Translations under genes and position numbers: made by a program
Origin: Emydura subglobosa
Taxonomy: Eukaryota > Chordata > Testudines > Chelidae
Direction: 5' to 3'
DNA: 64,000 nucleotides
Assembly: GCA_007922225.1 (NCBI GenBank)
Contig: ML679991.1
Span: 1,009,527 to 1,073,526 of the forward strand
Part shown: positions 1-10,831 of the stretch, piece by piece
Layout of the letters: every line of letters begins with the position of its first letter
Position numbering within the stretch: position 1 is the stretch's first letter
Notes under the pieces: generated by a model
What the model was told of the DNA's origin: nothing
The model's input: only the letters and a program-made list of their open reading frames with translations
Database searches by the model: none

Positions 1-269
1 CACGATGTTTCGGGGAGTTGAAGTGGGGTACGTCTGAAGGAACCCACATACAAAGGAATGACTGGAGCTGGTGGTGTCCTTCCCTGCAGACAGGAGCTGG
101 GACACGGTGGCAGTGGATGTGAAGAGGTTCTTTATTAAGGCTGCTGGACAAATGAATCCTGTAGTTCTCGTAGGCCGGCTGATGCCGTTTGTGCTGACCA
201 AGCTCACAGCACAGGCTCTCTCCGACTAAAGATACGTCTGCGCTGCAATCGGAGCTCGATCTATGTAGC

Positions 270-615
270 TTCGCAAAGAGAAGGTTAAGGAGTTGCTTGT
301 CACAGTCTGTAAGTACCAGTCTGGGGAGCAAATCTTAGTAGTGGACTCCTCACGCAAACAGAGAAGGGAATAACACCATCCAATGGCTGGAAGTTGACGA
401 CAGACACATTGCGACTGGAAACAAGGCATACGTTTGTAACGGTCGGAGTGATGAACCGTTGGAACAACTTCCCGAGGCCTGCGGTGGATTCCCCATCACT
501 GACCACGTTTAAATCAAGACTGCAGGTTTTTCTAAAAGCTCTGCTCTAGGAATTCTTTTGGGCACGTTCTCTGGCCTGTGTTCTTCAGGAGGTCAGACTA
601 GATCAATGGGGTGCA
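270..615 (+). repeat. CR1 LINE 3' fragment
   Basis: The stretch reads as the 3' part of a CR1-type LINE: an 'agagaaggttaaggagttgc' block, then 'ccaatggctggaagttga', 'ggaacaacttcc', 'ctgctctaggaatt' and 'aggaggtcagactagat' follow in the order usual for sauropsid CR1 3' ends. It is diverged and has no open frame. The extent is approximate and the family assignment is by recognition of consensus words. Confidence 0.75.
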
Positions 616-1725
616 CAACCTCCTATGGGGGGCCCCAGAGATTACAGGGGGTCTGTCAGGCTTCAGTAATATTGAGGTCGTTCAGACCCCGGAGCCTCGA
701 GCTGGCTGGAAGCAGCCCCCTCAAGCCCCACACCAGCCAGAGCGAAGAAGCAGTCCCCCCCCCCCCCCCCCCCAGGGAGCAGCAGCCCCAGGCTCTGCTC
801 GGGCTGGGCACAGCCACCCTGCGCTCTGCACCTACCGAAGCAGAAGAGCGGCCCCAAGCCAGCCAGGCACTCAGCCGGAGCGGGGCAGCCCTGCACCAGA
901 GCAGCAGGGCTTGGCTGTGCGCTTCAGCAGGCAGCCGGTGCGGCTGCCGTACTGCCAGTGTTTCCCTGCTCTGGTTCTTTGATCTAGCTAGATCACAGTC
1001 AGCTCAGATACGGCTCCAGGGGCTGCAGTCACACCTCTGATTGCAGTGGAGCCTTCCCCTAGGCCGTGGGGAAGGCCTGCTCATTGCATGCCAGGGGTCA
1101 CCACATGCAGAGATTGAAAACTCGGATGGAATAGGCAGGGCTCTCCTGAAACCATCCTCCTCCAAAGCAGATGTGGTGGTTTAACCCCTTTCTCACTCTG
1201 TTCTTTGGACGTGGGTCTCCAGATGTGGGGAGTGCCGATGTACTCATCTGCGCCAGTGCACGTGCGTGTGTGCACACACCTACACACAGTTCCATCGTCC
1301 TGGACATTTTTATTCTGGAGAACCGTTTTCACCCAAACCTCTTTACAGAGAAGAGAGGGGGAAAGACAGAGACAAGGGATGGAAAGATATATTTTCCATC
1401 AAGATATGCACCGAGACTGAGGGATGACAAAGCTGCGCAAGATGGTTCCAAAGCTGCAGAAAAGGCTTTATCACTAACAGAGGTAAGGCGGGACAGCTAG
1501 GCGCAGAGGCCAATGGTAGATGAGCAGAGAGGGCAGGTGAGGTGAATAAAGAAAGAGAGGATCAGCGAAATAGCTTGGAACAAGTCAAGTGAGGTCTTGC
1601 GAGAGGGAGAGCAATTTTAAACTGGATCCTCAAATGACTGGGAGCCCGTAGAGGTATTTGGGAATGGGCTGAGCCTGCCTTCTTTGAACATCTGAGGAGC
1701 TGAGCAGCAGCTTCCTGCATGTGTC
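616..1725. other. Gene-free interval with a poly-C tract
   Basis: I see no supported gene. A run of about 18 C lies near 755-772, and the open frames across it are proline/serine-rich low-complexity translations without recognisable domains. A purine-rich patch lies near 1,340-1,390. The interval ends at the target-site duplication of the Harbinger element. Confidence 0.5.
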
Positions 1726-2059
1726 TGAGGCTATGTCTACACTGCCGCGGGAAGTCGACTTTTTTTAATTCGACTTTCAGCAGCCGATTTTTTAGAAATC
1801 GCAGCAGTGTGTACACACTTCGCTGTTTGTGCTGGTCTCTTGCATTTACACTGACCAGCCTTAATTCGAATTGCAAAGCAGAGCAATGTGGGTAGCTATC
1901 CCACAGTGCAACTAGCCCCGGTGGCTGTTGGGAGGAGTGTCATCACCTCATGATGCAATGCTGCTTCCCCCTGCTTCTGCCCGCCCCCCCCCCAAACAAA
2001 CAGGAAAAGTATTTTTGCACTGTTTTATTACTCCCCACGATTGCCATTGCTGCAGAGAC

Positions 2060-3250
2060 ATGGAGCCAGCTCAACTCTGCACTGTAATTGTGAGCGTGAC
2101 AAATACATCGTGGCTTATCATCGATTATTTTAGAAATAGAGCAGGAAGGAGAAGCACAGACAACACCGATGCCACCGAGGCTGCCCTGCTACACGCCATC
2201 AAGCAGAACAATTCCCGATTGCTGCAGACTGTAACGAGTCATCTGCAGTCCGTGGAGCGCAGGTTCTGGTGCAGGGAAACAAGCACAGACTGGTGGGACC
2301 GCATCGTTATGCAGCTGTGGGATGATGACCAGTGGCTGCAAAACTTTCGTATGCAAAAGGCAACTTTCCTGGAACTGTGCTCGGAGCTGGCCCCATCCCT
2401 GAAGCACGTGAACACTCACTTGAGACAAGCTCTGACGGTGGAGAAGAGAGTTGCCATTGCCCTCTGGAAGCTGGCAACCCCCGACTGTTACCGCTCAGTT
2501 GGGAATCAATTCGGAGTCAGTAAATCTACAGTGGGCATAGCCATGAATCAAATGTGCAGTGCCATCAATAGACTTCTGCTACGAAGAGTAGTGACTTTGG
2601 GAAATGTGCAGGACATAGTGGAGGGGTTTGCCACGATGGGCTTCCCAAACTGCAGGGGGGCCATTGATGGGACGCACATCCCTATCTTAGCACCTGCACA
2701 CCTAGCGACCGAGTACGTAAACCGCAAGGGGTGCTTTTCCATGGTCCTGCAGGGGCTTGTGGATCACAGGGGTCATTTCACAGACATCTGTGTGGGGTGG
2801 TCTGGGAAGGTGCATGACACTCGCCTATTTCATAATTCAGGGTTGCTCTCTAAGATGCAGGCGGGCACCTTCTTCTCTGATCAAAAAATTCAGATCGGGA
2901 GTGAGGAAATGCCCGTAGTGACCCTGGGGGATCCTGCTTCCCCCTTGCTCCCTTGGCTAATGAAGCCGTACACCGGTCACCTTGACAGCGACAAGGAGTG
3001 TTTTAATAAGAGGTTAAGCAGTAGCAGAATGGTTGTAGAATGTGCCTTTGGGCGTTTAAAGGGTAGATGGAGGAGTCTCCTCACCAGGCTGGACATGGGT
3101 GAGAAGAACCTCCTTTCTGTGATATCTGCGTGCTGTGTTCTTCATAATGTGTGTGAAGCGAAGGGTGAGCTGCTCCCCCCGGGAACTGGGCTGTGGAGGC
3201 AGAAAGACTGGCCACCAGTTATGAGCAGCCAGATGCCATCAGTACGCTGA
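2060..3250 (+). CDS. Harbinger (HARBI1-like) transposase, intact
   Basis: This is a 396-residue open frame from an ATG at 2,060 (MEPAQL...). The frame is open upstream to an ATG at 1,928, but that adds a low-complexity proline stretch, so 2,060 is preferred. It is a DDE-type nuclease of the PIF/Harbinger superfamily, which cuts and moves the element. The catalytic triad is visible as D203 in AIDGTH, D253 in VHDTRLF and E327 in VECAFGRLKGRW. A helix-turn-helix-like part (VAIALWKLATPDCYRSVG, then FGVSKSTVG) precedes the catalytic core, and the family motif GDPASPLLPWLMKPY lies between the second D and E. There are no stops or frameshifts. A poly(A) signal follows at 3,414. Intactness suggests recent mobility or a domesticated role; the surrounding terminal repeats favour a transposon rather than the host gene HARBI1. 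Confidence 0.93.
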   Translation: MEPAQLCTVIVSVTNTSWLIIDYFRNRAGRRSTDNTDATEAALLHAIKQNNSRLLQTVTSHLQSVERRFWCRETSTDWWDRIVMQLWDDDQWLQNFRMQKATFLELCSELAPSLKHVNTHLRQALTVEKRVAIALWKLATPDCYRSVGNQFGVSKSTVGIAMNQMCSAINRLLLRRVVTLGNVQDIVEGFATMGFPNCRGAIDGTHIPILAPAHLATEYVNRKGCFSMVLQGLVDHRGHFTDICVGWSGKVHDTRLFHNSGLLSKMQAGTFFSDQKIQIGSEEMPVVTLGDPASPLLPWLMKPYTGHLDSDKECFNKRLSSSRMVVECAFGRLKGRWRSLLTRLDMGEKNLLSVISACCVLHNVCEAKGELLPPGTGLWRQKDWPPVMSSQMPSVR

Positions 3251-3444
3251 GAGCTAACCGCGGAGCGCTTTGCATTAGGGAAGCTTTGAAAACCAGGTTC
3301 TGCAATGAGATGCAGGGGTGATTTCTGTTCCTGTCTGTTGTTTGCCTTTGCACTCCGCCTCCCCCCCAATGATATCTGTGCCCGCCAAATCCCTCCTAAA
3401 CAAGAAACGATTTAATAAAGGAACGTGTTGAAATGATGCAAAAC

Positions 3445-5045
3445 TTTATTTCTGAACATTCAAGTCATGGGGGAAGGGAGGGGAGTGTTCATTCACTGTC
3501 TCAAGGGGTAGTGTGGTAGTGTCGCAGCCTGGACAATCTCCTCCGAGACCTCTTGGGGGCGGGGCAGGGGGAGGGCGGCAAAGCCCTGGGTTGAGGAGCA
3601 TTATGGGGGGGCTGCAGCAGGACTCTGTCCTGCCTCGGCTCCTCCTGAAGCCCCACAAGCCGCCGCAGCATGTCTGCCTGGTGCTGCATGATTCGCAGCG
3701 TTTCCTGCGTGGTGCTGCGATCATGCTCCATCGTTTCTCGGCGACTCTCCCGGTCCATGTCCATGTTCTGTGACAAGGTCAGCCCCCAGGCTCTGTGCTC
3801 TGTCTCTGCAGGTGCTGAGGCATTCATGAGCTCGCCAAACATGTCATCTCTGCTTTTGTTTTTTTCCTCTTTCTAATCTGAGACCGTCTGTCCACAGCAC
3901 GTCTTGAGGGTCGGTCCAGTGCCGAGGTGTCTACAGAATGGAAGAAAACTAACAAGGTAGCCACAGTGAGCAGAGTGAAGAAAATGATACAGCTAACAAT
4001 GTAGAAAATGATCCCCTGACACAGTGTAGAAAATGATCGCCAGGCAGTGCGCAGGGCAAACACAGAGGCTCATTCCATTCCTGAGGTCCCAGGAGGATCT
4101 GCTCGCTGTGCTATTTCAGAGAGGATCTGAGGACAACATGGTGTGTGTGTGTGGGGGGGGGGGGGGGGGGGAGGAGCTCTGCTTGTATTTTAAACCTTAC
4201 AGAGAGGAACTAAGGATAGCGTGGGGCGGGGGGAGGCTATGCTTAAAACACGGATTTGCTGGACGCAGCGGGGTACCAGCAGTGTTCCGCCATGATGCTG
4301 GCTCCCTTGATTGCAGTGAAGTATCCTACCATGGAGGGAGGAACAAGGCAGCCCTCCCCTGAAAAGTTTTGCGAGGGATAACAGATTACATACGTAACGG
4401 TTTCCGTGAGATATCAACTGATGATAAACGTAGCATTTCTCATCACATAAATCAACTGTTCCTTACCCAGTACAGTCACCGAAACACCTGGAATCCACTT
4501 CGAGCCCCCTTCCCCCCAATGTACAAGGACAGAAATGCTAAAATAAGAAAGAAAACTCACCAGATGTGCCTTCCCTGGGATCATTTGTGCTGTCCTGGGT
4601 GCTGCTGGACTGCTCGGAGGTCAGGAATATGTCCTGACTTTAGGGGAGAACGGACACCCCACTCTCCTGCACCCTGCTCTCCTCAGCTTCCTCCTCCTCC
4701 TTGTCTATGGAGTCCCCCTCGTTGATCATGGACCGTGACCTAGCAGAGGTATCGATGCTGTGGGGCAGCACCGTGGTGGGATCCCCACCGAGAATTTCGT
4801 GCACCTCATCATAGAAGCGTCATGTTTTGGGCGAGGAGCCAGAGCGGCTGTTAGCTTCCCTGGCTTTCTGATACGACTGGCGCAGCTCCTTGATCTTCAC
4901 GCAGCACTGCTGAGCGTCCCTCTGGTGTTCCTTTTCCAGCAGGCCCTGGGATCTCTTCCCATAAATGTCCAGATTCCTTTTGCTGGCTCTGAGCTGAGCC
5001 AGAACGGACTCCTCGCCCCACAGCCCGATGAGATCTAAGACCTCT
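3445..5045 (-). pseudogene. Decayed Myb/SANT-like Harbinger accessory gene
   Basis: On the - strand from about 5,041 a Myb/SANT-like domain reads LDLIGLWGEESVLAQLRASK and continues through QQCCVKIKELRQSYQKARE, as in the DNA-binding partner that Harbinger elements encode for transposase recruitment. An in-frame TGA interrupts the motif before RFYDEVHEILGG (near 4,820) and a TAA follows an acidic stretch (near 4,645). A second block at 3,842-3,501 on the same strand (MFGELMNASAPAETEH..., then ...RIMQHQADMLRRLVGLQEE) looks like the C-terminal coiled-coil part, probably a later exon. A poly(A) signal for this strand lies at 3,445-3,450. The stops make this copy unable to produce the full accessory protein. 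Confidence 0.75.
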
Positions 5046-5749
5046 GGTCGACTCCATGCTGGGGTGCGTTGGGTGTTGCAGTAGACATGCGGAGAACAGT
5101 GACAAAGCTCTCTCCACGCTGCAGCACAGGAAATGAAAACTCAAATCTTCCCGGGGCTTGAGGGGAGGGGACTTTTCCTGCTAGCGTGACCACTGAGCAG
5201 CACAGCGTGACTGTCCAGAGCGGTCAAAACGGGGCATTGCGGGATACATTCCGGAGGTCAATTAATTCGATTTAAGTAACGTTGTGTCTACACTGACACT
5301 AAATCGATTTAACAAATTCGATCTAGGCGTTACGCCACTTGCAGAGGTGGTCTTATTAAGTCGATTTTCCAGGCACCTTAATTCGAATTAACAGTGGTGA
5401 CAGTGTAGACGCAGGTGTAAGTAAGTCGACTTAAGTGACTTTAAAGTCGACCTAAGTCGCCAGTGTAGACGGGGCCTGAGTCTGGAGAGCTGAGCCTCAG
5501 GGACCCCAGAGAGAAAGGAGCTGCAATGGTCTAGGTGAGAGGAGATGATGGAGAAAAGTTCGATTTAATGAGGATTCTAGTTTGTTTCTCCAGCTCTTTC
5601 ATGAGGATCATGATATTCTTTTCATTTGAGGTGTGTGTGTGTGTGAGAATAGCACAAAAACCGGAATTACATCTTTCCGTTCAAGAACGTGTGTTCTGTC
5701 CATTTCTGTAGCACCGCAGTGACACTCAGTGGACAGATTTGTTATTACA

Positions 5750-5944
5750 GAGACAAGGTTGCTGAAGTAATTATTGGACCACCTTCTGTTCATGAAAGAG
5801 ACAAGCTTTTGAGTTAACAAAGCTCTTCTTCAGTTCTGTTCAGCTCTGTGTAGCTCAAAAGCTTCTCTCTTTCACCAAAAGAAGCTGGTGCAATAAAAGA
5901 TATTGCCTCACCCACCTAGTCTCTCTACTATCCTGGGACAGCTA
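5750..5944. repeat. Fold-back interspersed repeat
   Basis: The element begins 'agacaaggttgctgaagtaa' and ends with a near inverted copy, 'caataaaagatattgcctca' followed by 'cccacctagtctctctacta'. Members at 40,106, 56,838 (half) and 61,119 share these arms. It has hairpin architecture and no coding capacity, so a non-autonomous DNA element is likely; the family name is not known to me. Confidence 0.7.
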
Positions 5945-7763
5945 CATCCAAAATGCAAACACGAGAGGAAGATTTGTTATTGATGGTTGATGATGGCTAT
6001 TTCGAGTGTTATAGCCTTTGCATTCAAAGCTGCAAAAGCACTTTAAAAATCTAAATATATAGGACTTGCTATACCCACCACTGAAATACAGCCACCTTCG
6101 GCTGGAGAATGCCTACTGTTTAACAGAAGAATAGGCAGAAAAATGCTGCATAAAAAAGTTTGCAAAAATTCCCCTGAAAGAATCGAATTTTGGAAAATGT
6201 GAATGATCTCTGTCTAGCAGTGCAAAGCAATACCTCACAACAGTGTAGGGCAAGAAATAAAGAATATCATTTCTAACTGGCCTTGTGGAGAAAGGACCTG
6301 GAAATCGGCCACCGTGTCTCTAATGTTGCAAAGGCTGCGCTGGTGTTTGACGTGACCACAAATGGTCTTTAACTAGTGCCCCAGTGTCATGTCAGGGTTC
6401 GCTGTGCTACAGCAGATGTGGGGTGATTCGGTAGAGGGTGCTCTCTGTTCAGAGTGAATACGGAGCCCGGTGCGTCAGTGCGGTGATGGGGATGCTGCGC
6501 TGCAGGCCGTGGTGTGGGTGACTACAAAGAACGCTCTTCCTTCTGAGTCACTCCGTGTTCCAGGGTAATGCTGGATGGGGTGGTTCTGCAGCTTGAAGTT
6601 GCTCTGTTTCAAATGAGATCTAAAGCTGGGATTCTGAGCACCTGTGGTTTTTAAAGCTCCCATGACATTTTTCTCAGGTGTAGAGGTGTCATGCTTGTGT
6701 GCTGGCCGGATTCCGATGTGGTCATTGCAGCCTGTCTCTGATTACATTTCCCTTCCTGTAGCACCTTCGTGTAATGCCTGTGGTGCTCTCAGGAGCAGAC
6801 TGACCAGAATCTGATCAGTTTTCCAGCTGTGTGGGCTGCTCCAGGAGCTGAGAGGCCCTGCTGCCTCTCACCACATAGCAAAACCCCAGCTGCTGCTCAG
6901 CTTTGGTGTGTACAGAGGAGGTCAACCCTGGGTCCTAAGAGAGGTGGGAACTGCCCCATTCATTTACATGGGGAGCTAATTCTGAAACCTGACGATGGCA
7001 ATTTAAACGTGTCACACTGTTAACTATTTCACTGCTGGTCTCTTACCAGAAACATCCTGATACTCTGAGACGAGTTTCCGTACAGGATCAGAAAGTCTTT
7101 GTCCCATGCCTCCCGCCCCCGACCCCTCTGGGACAGTCTACTGAAAAGTGCTCCTCATTGGGCTTCCCTGGAAATTGATCCAGAGGCTGAAACATTAGCA
7201 GAGAACAGCTGCTCACTAGTTCCAAGGTGACGTCTGCAGGGTGTGGATTGCTGCAGCCCTTCTGCTCCTGCTGAAGTCAGTGTATCTCCGTCAGTTGTGC
7301 TCCCTGTGAACTGCATTTGCTGCAGGCAGCTCTGCTAAAGATACTGTGACAAATGCAGGCGGGACAGCTGAAAGAGAGTGGTCCGTTCGCTAAGGGCCCC
7401 TCCCACAGCCTAAGGGGAGAGTCACTGAGCCCGGGATACAACTGATTACGGGGGACAAAGAATGAAACACCAGGGAGGGGCGCGGGGGTCACAGTGTCAG
7501 ACGAAGGGAACCAGAAAGGGACACGGAGCAGAGAGCCCCGGATAGTGCCCACTGCCCCCGGAAGGTGTCAAGGGAGCCAGCGGACGCTGCCCCGAAGAAC
7601 TTTGCCCAGATGCATGAGTGCACAAGGGAACAGAAGTAGGCCCCACAGCCCCCCAGCCAACCTCCACTCCTTGGTCTAGTAGATGGCCATTTTGGCCAGG
7701 GCTAGGAGGAGGCTGACGAGGAGGACGTTTGAGGATTTATGAAAAGAAAACGTAAAGGGGAAC
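5945..7763. other. Gene-free interval
   Basis: No supported gene, RNA or element boundary was recognised. Open frames here are short and lack domain features. The sequence is A/T-rich to 6,300 and more mixed thereafter. Confidence 0.5.
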
Positions 7764-7809
7764 ATGTCTCTGGTGCCTGCGCGACTTGGTTTTGTGGGGA
7801 TTGTTTCAT
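7764..7809 (+). pseudogene. Orphan TRBV leader exon (TRBV30-like type)
   Basis: The 46-nt stretch reads MSLVPARLGFVGIVS and ends in T followed by the donor GTAAGT. It aligns with the leader exons of the TRBV30-like segments at 12,286 (MYSVPALLWFLVP) and 23,701 (MHSVPALLWFVAIVS), including the upstream 'aaaggggaac' and the downstream 'catgtaagtaa'. No V exon follows before the next complete segment, which has its own leader at 9,077. It is therefore probably what remains of a lost V gene. It might instead act as an alternative distal leader for the V exon at 9,233, since the splice phase is compatible. Confidence 0.65.
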
Positions 7810-8904
7810 GTAAGTAACTCGTTTGCTGTTTTGTGCTTTCTCTTAGACTATATGGGTCAAATCCTGGACTCACTGACGTCAAGGATAAAACTCCTGGCAC
7901 CAGCATTTCACCCTACATCCTGCTATCACAGCTCATGTGAACGCGTAGACGGTTGTTACTGAGATGTACGGCTGTAGGTATACGTTGTCCCCTTGATACT
8001 ATCCAAAATCCCATTGATGTCACTGTTAGAACCACGGCTCTCAGATTCAGAGGCTCCATTTCCCCGGCACTGCCAGTGTGTGTCACTCTCACTCCATTCA
8101 CTGCTCAGCTGTGCAGTCTCTCTGTGGCGGTGGAGGTGAAATAGCTCTGCTAACAGAACCCGGCCTCACAGAGCAGTGCTTAATTTCAAGTTAGCTCATC
8201 CCTACAGGGGATGACGTGTGCCCCCTTTCTTACCTACTTGCTCTCAGCTACCTTCCCGTTAAAGCTGGCCATCCCTGGTACAGAGCACTGGGTTATTAGG
8301 TATGCCACACGGTGAACTTGAATCACAGTCCTACAGTGCGTGGGGTGCTGGGTGCTGGTTCTTCAAAAGGGAGGGTGCTGCTGACCAAAGAGCTTGTGAG
8401 CAACTGTCAGAGGAACTCACAAACCCTGTCCATTTCACCAGGGGCCATCAGTAGCCTAGGCAGCCGGGTTTGGATGCATCCAGATAAAATGACCAGGGAA
8501 AGGGGTTTACTTTGGAGAGTCTTGGATTAGCCAGAAGAAAAGGGGAAAGCAGCATATTCCTTCTTTGGTGTGTTTGTGACAGAGAGAGAGAAAGCGATTT
8601 TGGAACAATTTAGAGGAAACGTCCCAGGATCAGGGAAGGTGGAGAGAAGACACTCTCTTTTTTGGAGGTGAAATTCTATAGCCTGAATCCAGCTGCCAGG
8701 GTTGGCAGGGCCTGTTGGTGAGCGTAGCTTGTGATCTGTAACAAGAACAGAGACAGAGGCACAGAAATAACGTGATGTCTGCTTGTGCAGAAAACAGAGA
8801 AAGGAAGAGAAGAGACAAAGAAAGCTCAGGAAAGCCTGGGGAGACTGGGAAATGGAGGCGTGGCAGGTAGGGGCGTGTCAAGGAGAAGGATGCAGAGAGG
8901 GAGG
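7810..8904. other. Gene-free interval upstream of the first complete TRBV
   Basis: No V exon or other gene was recognised, although the orphan leader at 7,764 would call for one. The last 300 bases are purine-rich and lead into a TATA-containing promoter region. Confidence 0.5.
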
Positions 8905-8912
8905 TATATAAA
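8905..8912 (+). promoter_or_regulatory. TATA box of the first TRBV
   Basis: TATATAAA lies 165 bases before the leader ATG at 9,077 on the same strand. The position fits a V-segment promoter with an untranslated leader of about 130 bases. Functional use is inferred. Confidence 0.5.
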
Positions 8913-9076
8913 GGGCTAGGAAAGGCGCGTCACACATTTCAGTGAGGCGGGGACAGAGAGGGAACGTGTGAGAAGAGAATTTATTTATTGGTGTCCAATG
9001 TCTGAAGAGCAGAATATCCGGCCCTAGGCAGACGATGCGTCCGGCTGCGCCATCAGTGAGTTTGCCGGGGAGGAAG

Positions 9077-9536
9077 ATGCCGGAGGGGCTGTGGCTGCTT
9101 CTCACCCTCCTGACCCTCCCTCGCTGTAAGGGGAGAACTGAGCGGCCAGTTCTCATGGCCATTTACCTGCCTTCTTTCTTTCCGACCCCTGGCCTCTCTC
9201 CTTCCCCACTCATCTCTGTCTCTCATTCACAGACGGACGCTCTGAGACTCTCCACCAGACCCCCCGCTTCATTTCTCTGCCCCCTGGATCCTCGGTCCAG
9301 CTGCACTGCTACCTGCAGGGGTACAGTTCAAACTCCTACCTGTACTGGTACCGACAGCCCCCCCAGGGAGGAGCCCTGCACATGCTCTTTCTCTCCGTAT
9401 CAGAAAATGATGTGAGCAGCAGTCCGGACAAACTCAAACACTTTCAGGCTGCCAGACCGGCCCAGAACAACTTCACGCTGAGCACAGACAGCCTCTCCCG
9501 CAACGACACGGGGCTGTATTACTGCGCCTGGAGCCG
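9077..9536 (+). CDS. TRBV: TRBV gene segment V1, TRBV30-like, intact
   Basis: The leader exon is 9,077-9,125 (MPEGLWLLLTLLTLPR, split codon, donor GTAAGG). A 107-bp intron ends in 'tctcattcacag', and the V exon is 9,233-9,536. The mature part begins near SETLHQTPRFISLPPGSSVQ and contains the first cysteine in VQLHCYLQG, the core tryptophan in YLYWYRQPPQGGALHML, the CDR2-like SVSEND and the second cysteine in NDTGLYYCAWS. There are no stops. The CAWS ending and the overall pattern ally it with mammalian TRBV30. An upstream in-frame ATG at 9,035 would give an unusually long leader and is not preferred. The intron is far shorter than in V2 and V5 (about 945 bp). The segment encodes the variable domain of the TCR beta chain, and joining to the - strand D-J would need inversion. 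Confidence 0.93.
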
Positions 9537-9575
9537 CACACTGAGCCAAGCGGGTGCAGCCCCTGGACAAAAACT
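9537..9575 (+). other. V1 recombination signal, 23-bp spacer
   Basis: Heptamer CACACTG (9,537-9,543), a 23-base spacer and nonamer ACAAAAACT (9,567-9,575). The heptamer departs from CACAGTG at position 5, which may weaken RAG cutting. Confidence 0.9.
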
Positions 9576-10100
9576 CCCCTGCCTTTCGCTGCGAGGAGCT
9601 GAGCTGAGATCGGGTTTCAGCCGGTAGCTCAGGCCCTGTCCCCTCCCACAGCGCCTGTGAGCTGTTCTCGTTTACTGTGTTGAAGAGGAAACATCTTTGT
9701 CATATTTCATCACCACTATTGGTAACAGAGGGGATGTCCTAGGCCCCTTCTGATCCACCCCCTTTCCAGCCAGTGCAGGGTTGTTCCTGGTGTGTGATAT
9801 GTTCACCAATAAATGGACATTTTTTTCTCATTCTAGAGAGACTATTGTCCATCTGACTGTCAGGGAATGTTTCCCCTTTCTGCAGATGAAATGGTCCCCT
9901 TTGTTCTATTTCATCTGGTTCTACGACCTGTTGACCAGAGATGGAATTGAGAGGAGTTTTCAACTTCATTTGATATTAGGGAATCATGAAAGAAATCTCA
10001 CAATGCCCCAGAGAGACAGGCAGAGAGCGTACGAAAACGGGTTACACTGTCTAAAGTCATGCAGTGAGTTGGTGACAAAGTTAGGGGATAGAATGCAAGT

Positions 10101-10270
10101 CATAGAATCATAGAATCATAGAATATCAGAGTTGGAAGGGACCTCAGGAGGTCATCTAGTCCAACCCCCTGCTCAAAGCAGGACTAACCTCAGCTATTTC
10201 ATCCCAGTCAGGGCTTTGTCAAGCCTCAGCTTAAAAACCTCTAAAGATGGAGATTCCACCACCTCTCTAG
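10101..10270 (-). mobile_element. CR1 LINE 3' end, inserted after the duplication
   Basis: The sequence starts 'catagaatcatagaat' and runs through 'agagttggaagggacctcag' and 'caaagcaggactaacctcag', the reverse complement of a CR1 3' end with its terminal octamer repeats. It splits a MIR-like tail that is uninterrupted in copy 2 near 22,615, so the insertion postdates the tandem duplication. Confidence 0.88.
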
Positions 10271-10831
10271 GTCTCCTGACTCCTAGTCCCCTGCCCTTCC
10301 CACCAGAAGTACCACTATTCCCACTGGTGTGATCTATTAGACATGAGAATAATCTCTGTGATGGATGTGCTGGAGATTGGAAAAGGAGCTAAAATGATGA
10401 AAACCAGATGTTGCCCTTGATTTAACAGCAGCATGTCCTGTTGAGGGTGTTCTATGCCAGCTGATGGTATGGTTGTATTTGTCCGATGTCTGTCTGCATC
10501 TCTATTTGTCAGTGGGTGCTCTCTGGGCAGGAACACTTATACATTCTGGGCAGTGAACTCGCTTCCGATGGGCTGATATAAAATCATTCATGTCGTCTCA
10601 GTTGGAGAGTAACAGACTTTTGACCAAATCTTGCAACTCCCCATGGGATTCTGTTCTCCTGATGGAGCGTTGACTTCCTCCTCTTACTTTGCTGTCTTGC
10701 GTTACACGGTAACAAAATGTGTGGGAGGGATTACGCTACCTGCAAAACGGAATGGAATGTTTAGAAATATCGAAAAAGAAGAGATGTACCAATGCCCAGG
10801 GATGTCCCTCACTCCCATATGTCACGCTGGC

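Larger units (their letters stand above)
1729..5476 (+). mobile_element. Complete PIF/Harbinger DNA transposon
   Basis: The element starts with GGCTATGTCTACACTGCC and its other end, read on the - strand, starts GGCCCCGTCTACACTGGCG, giving imperfect terminal inverted repeats. It is flanked by TGA on both sides (1,726-1,728 and 5,477-5,479), a 3-bp target-site duplication as expected for Harbinger. Inside are the two genes such elements carry: a transposase on the + strand and a Myb/SANT-like protein, decayed, on the - strand. Their poly(A) signals converge at 3,414-3,419 (+) and 3,445-3,450 (-). Subterminal blocks rich in 'tcgact/aattcga' lie at both ends (1,752-1,870 and 5,255-5,460). Confidence 0.92.

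Noticed and set aside
558..1040. 160-codon open frame
   Set aside because: Created by a poly-C run and low complexity; overlaps a CR1 end and lacks any domain.
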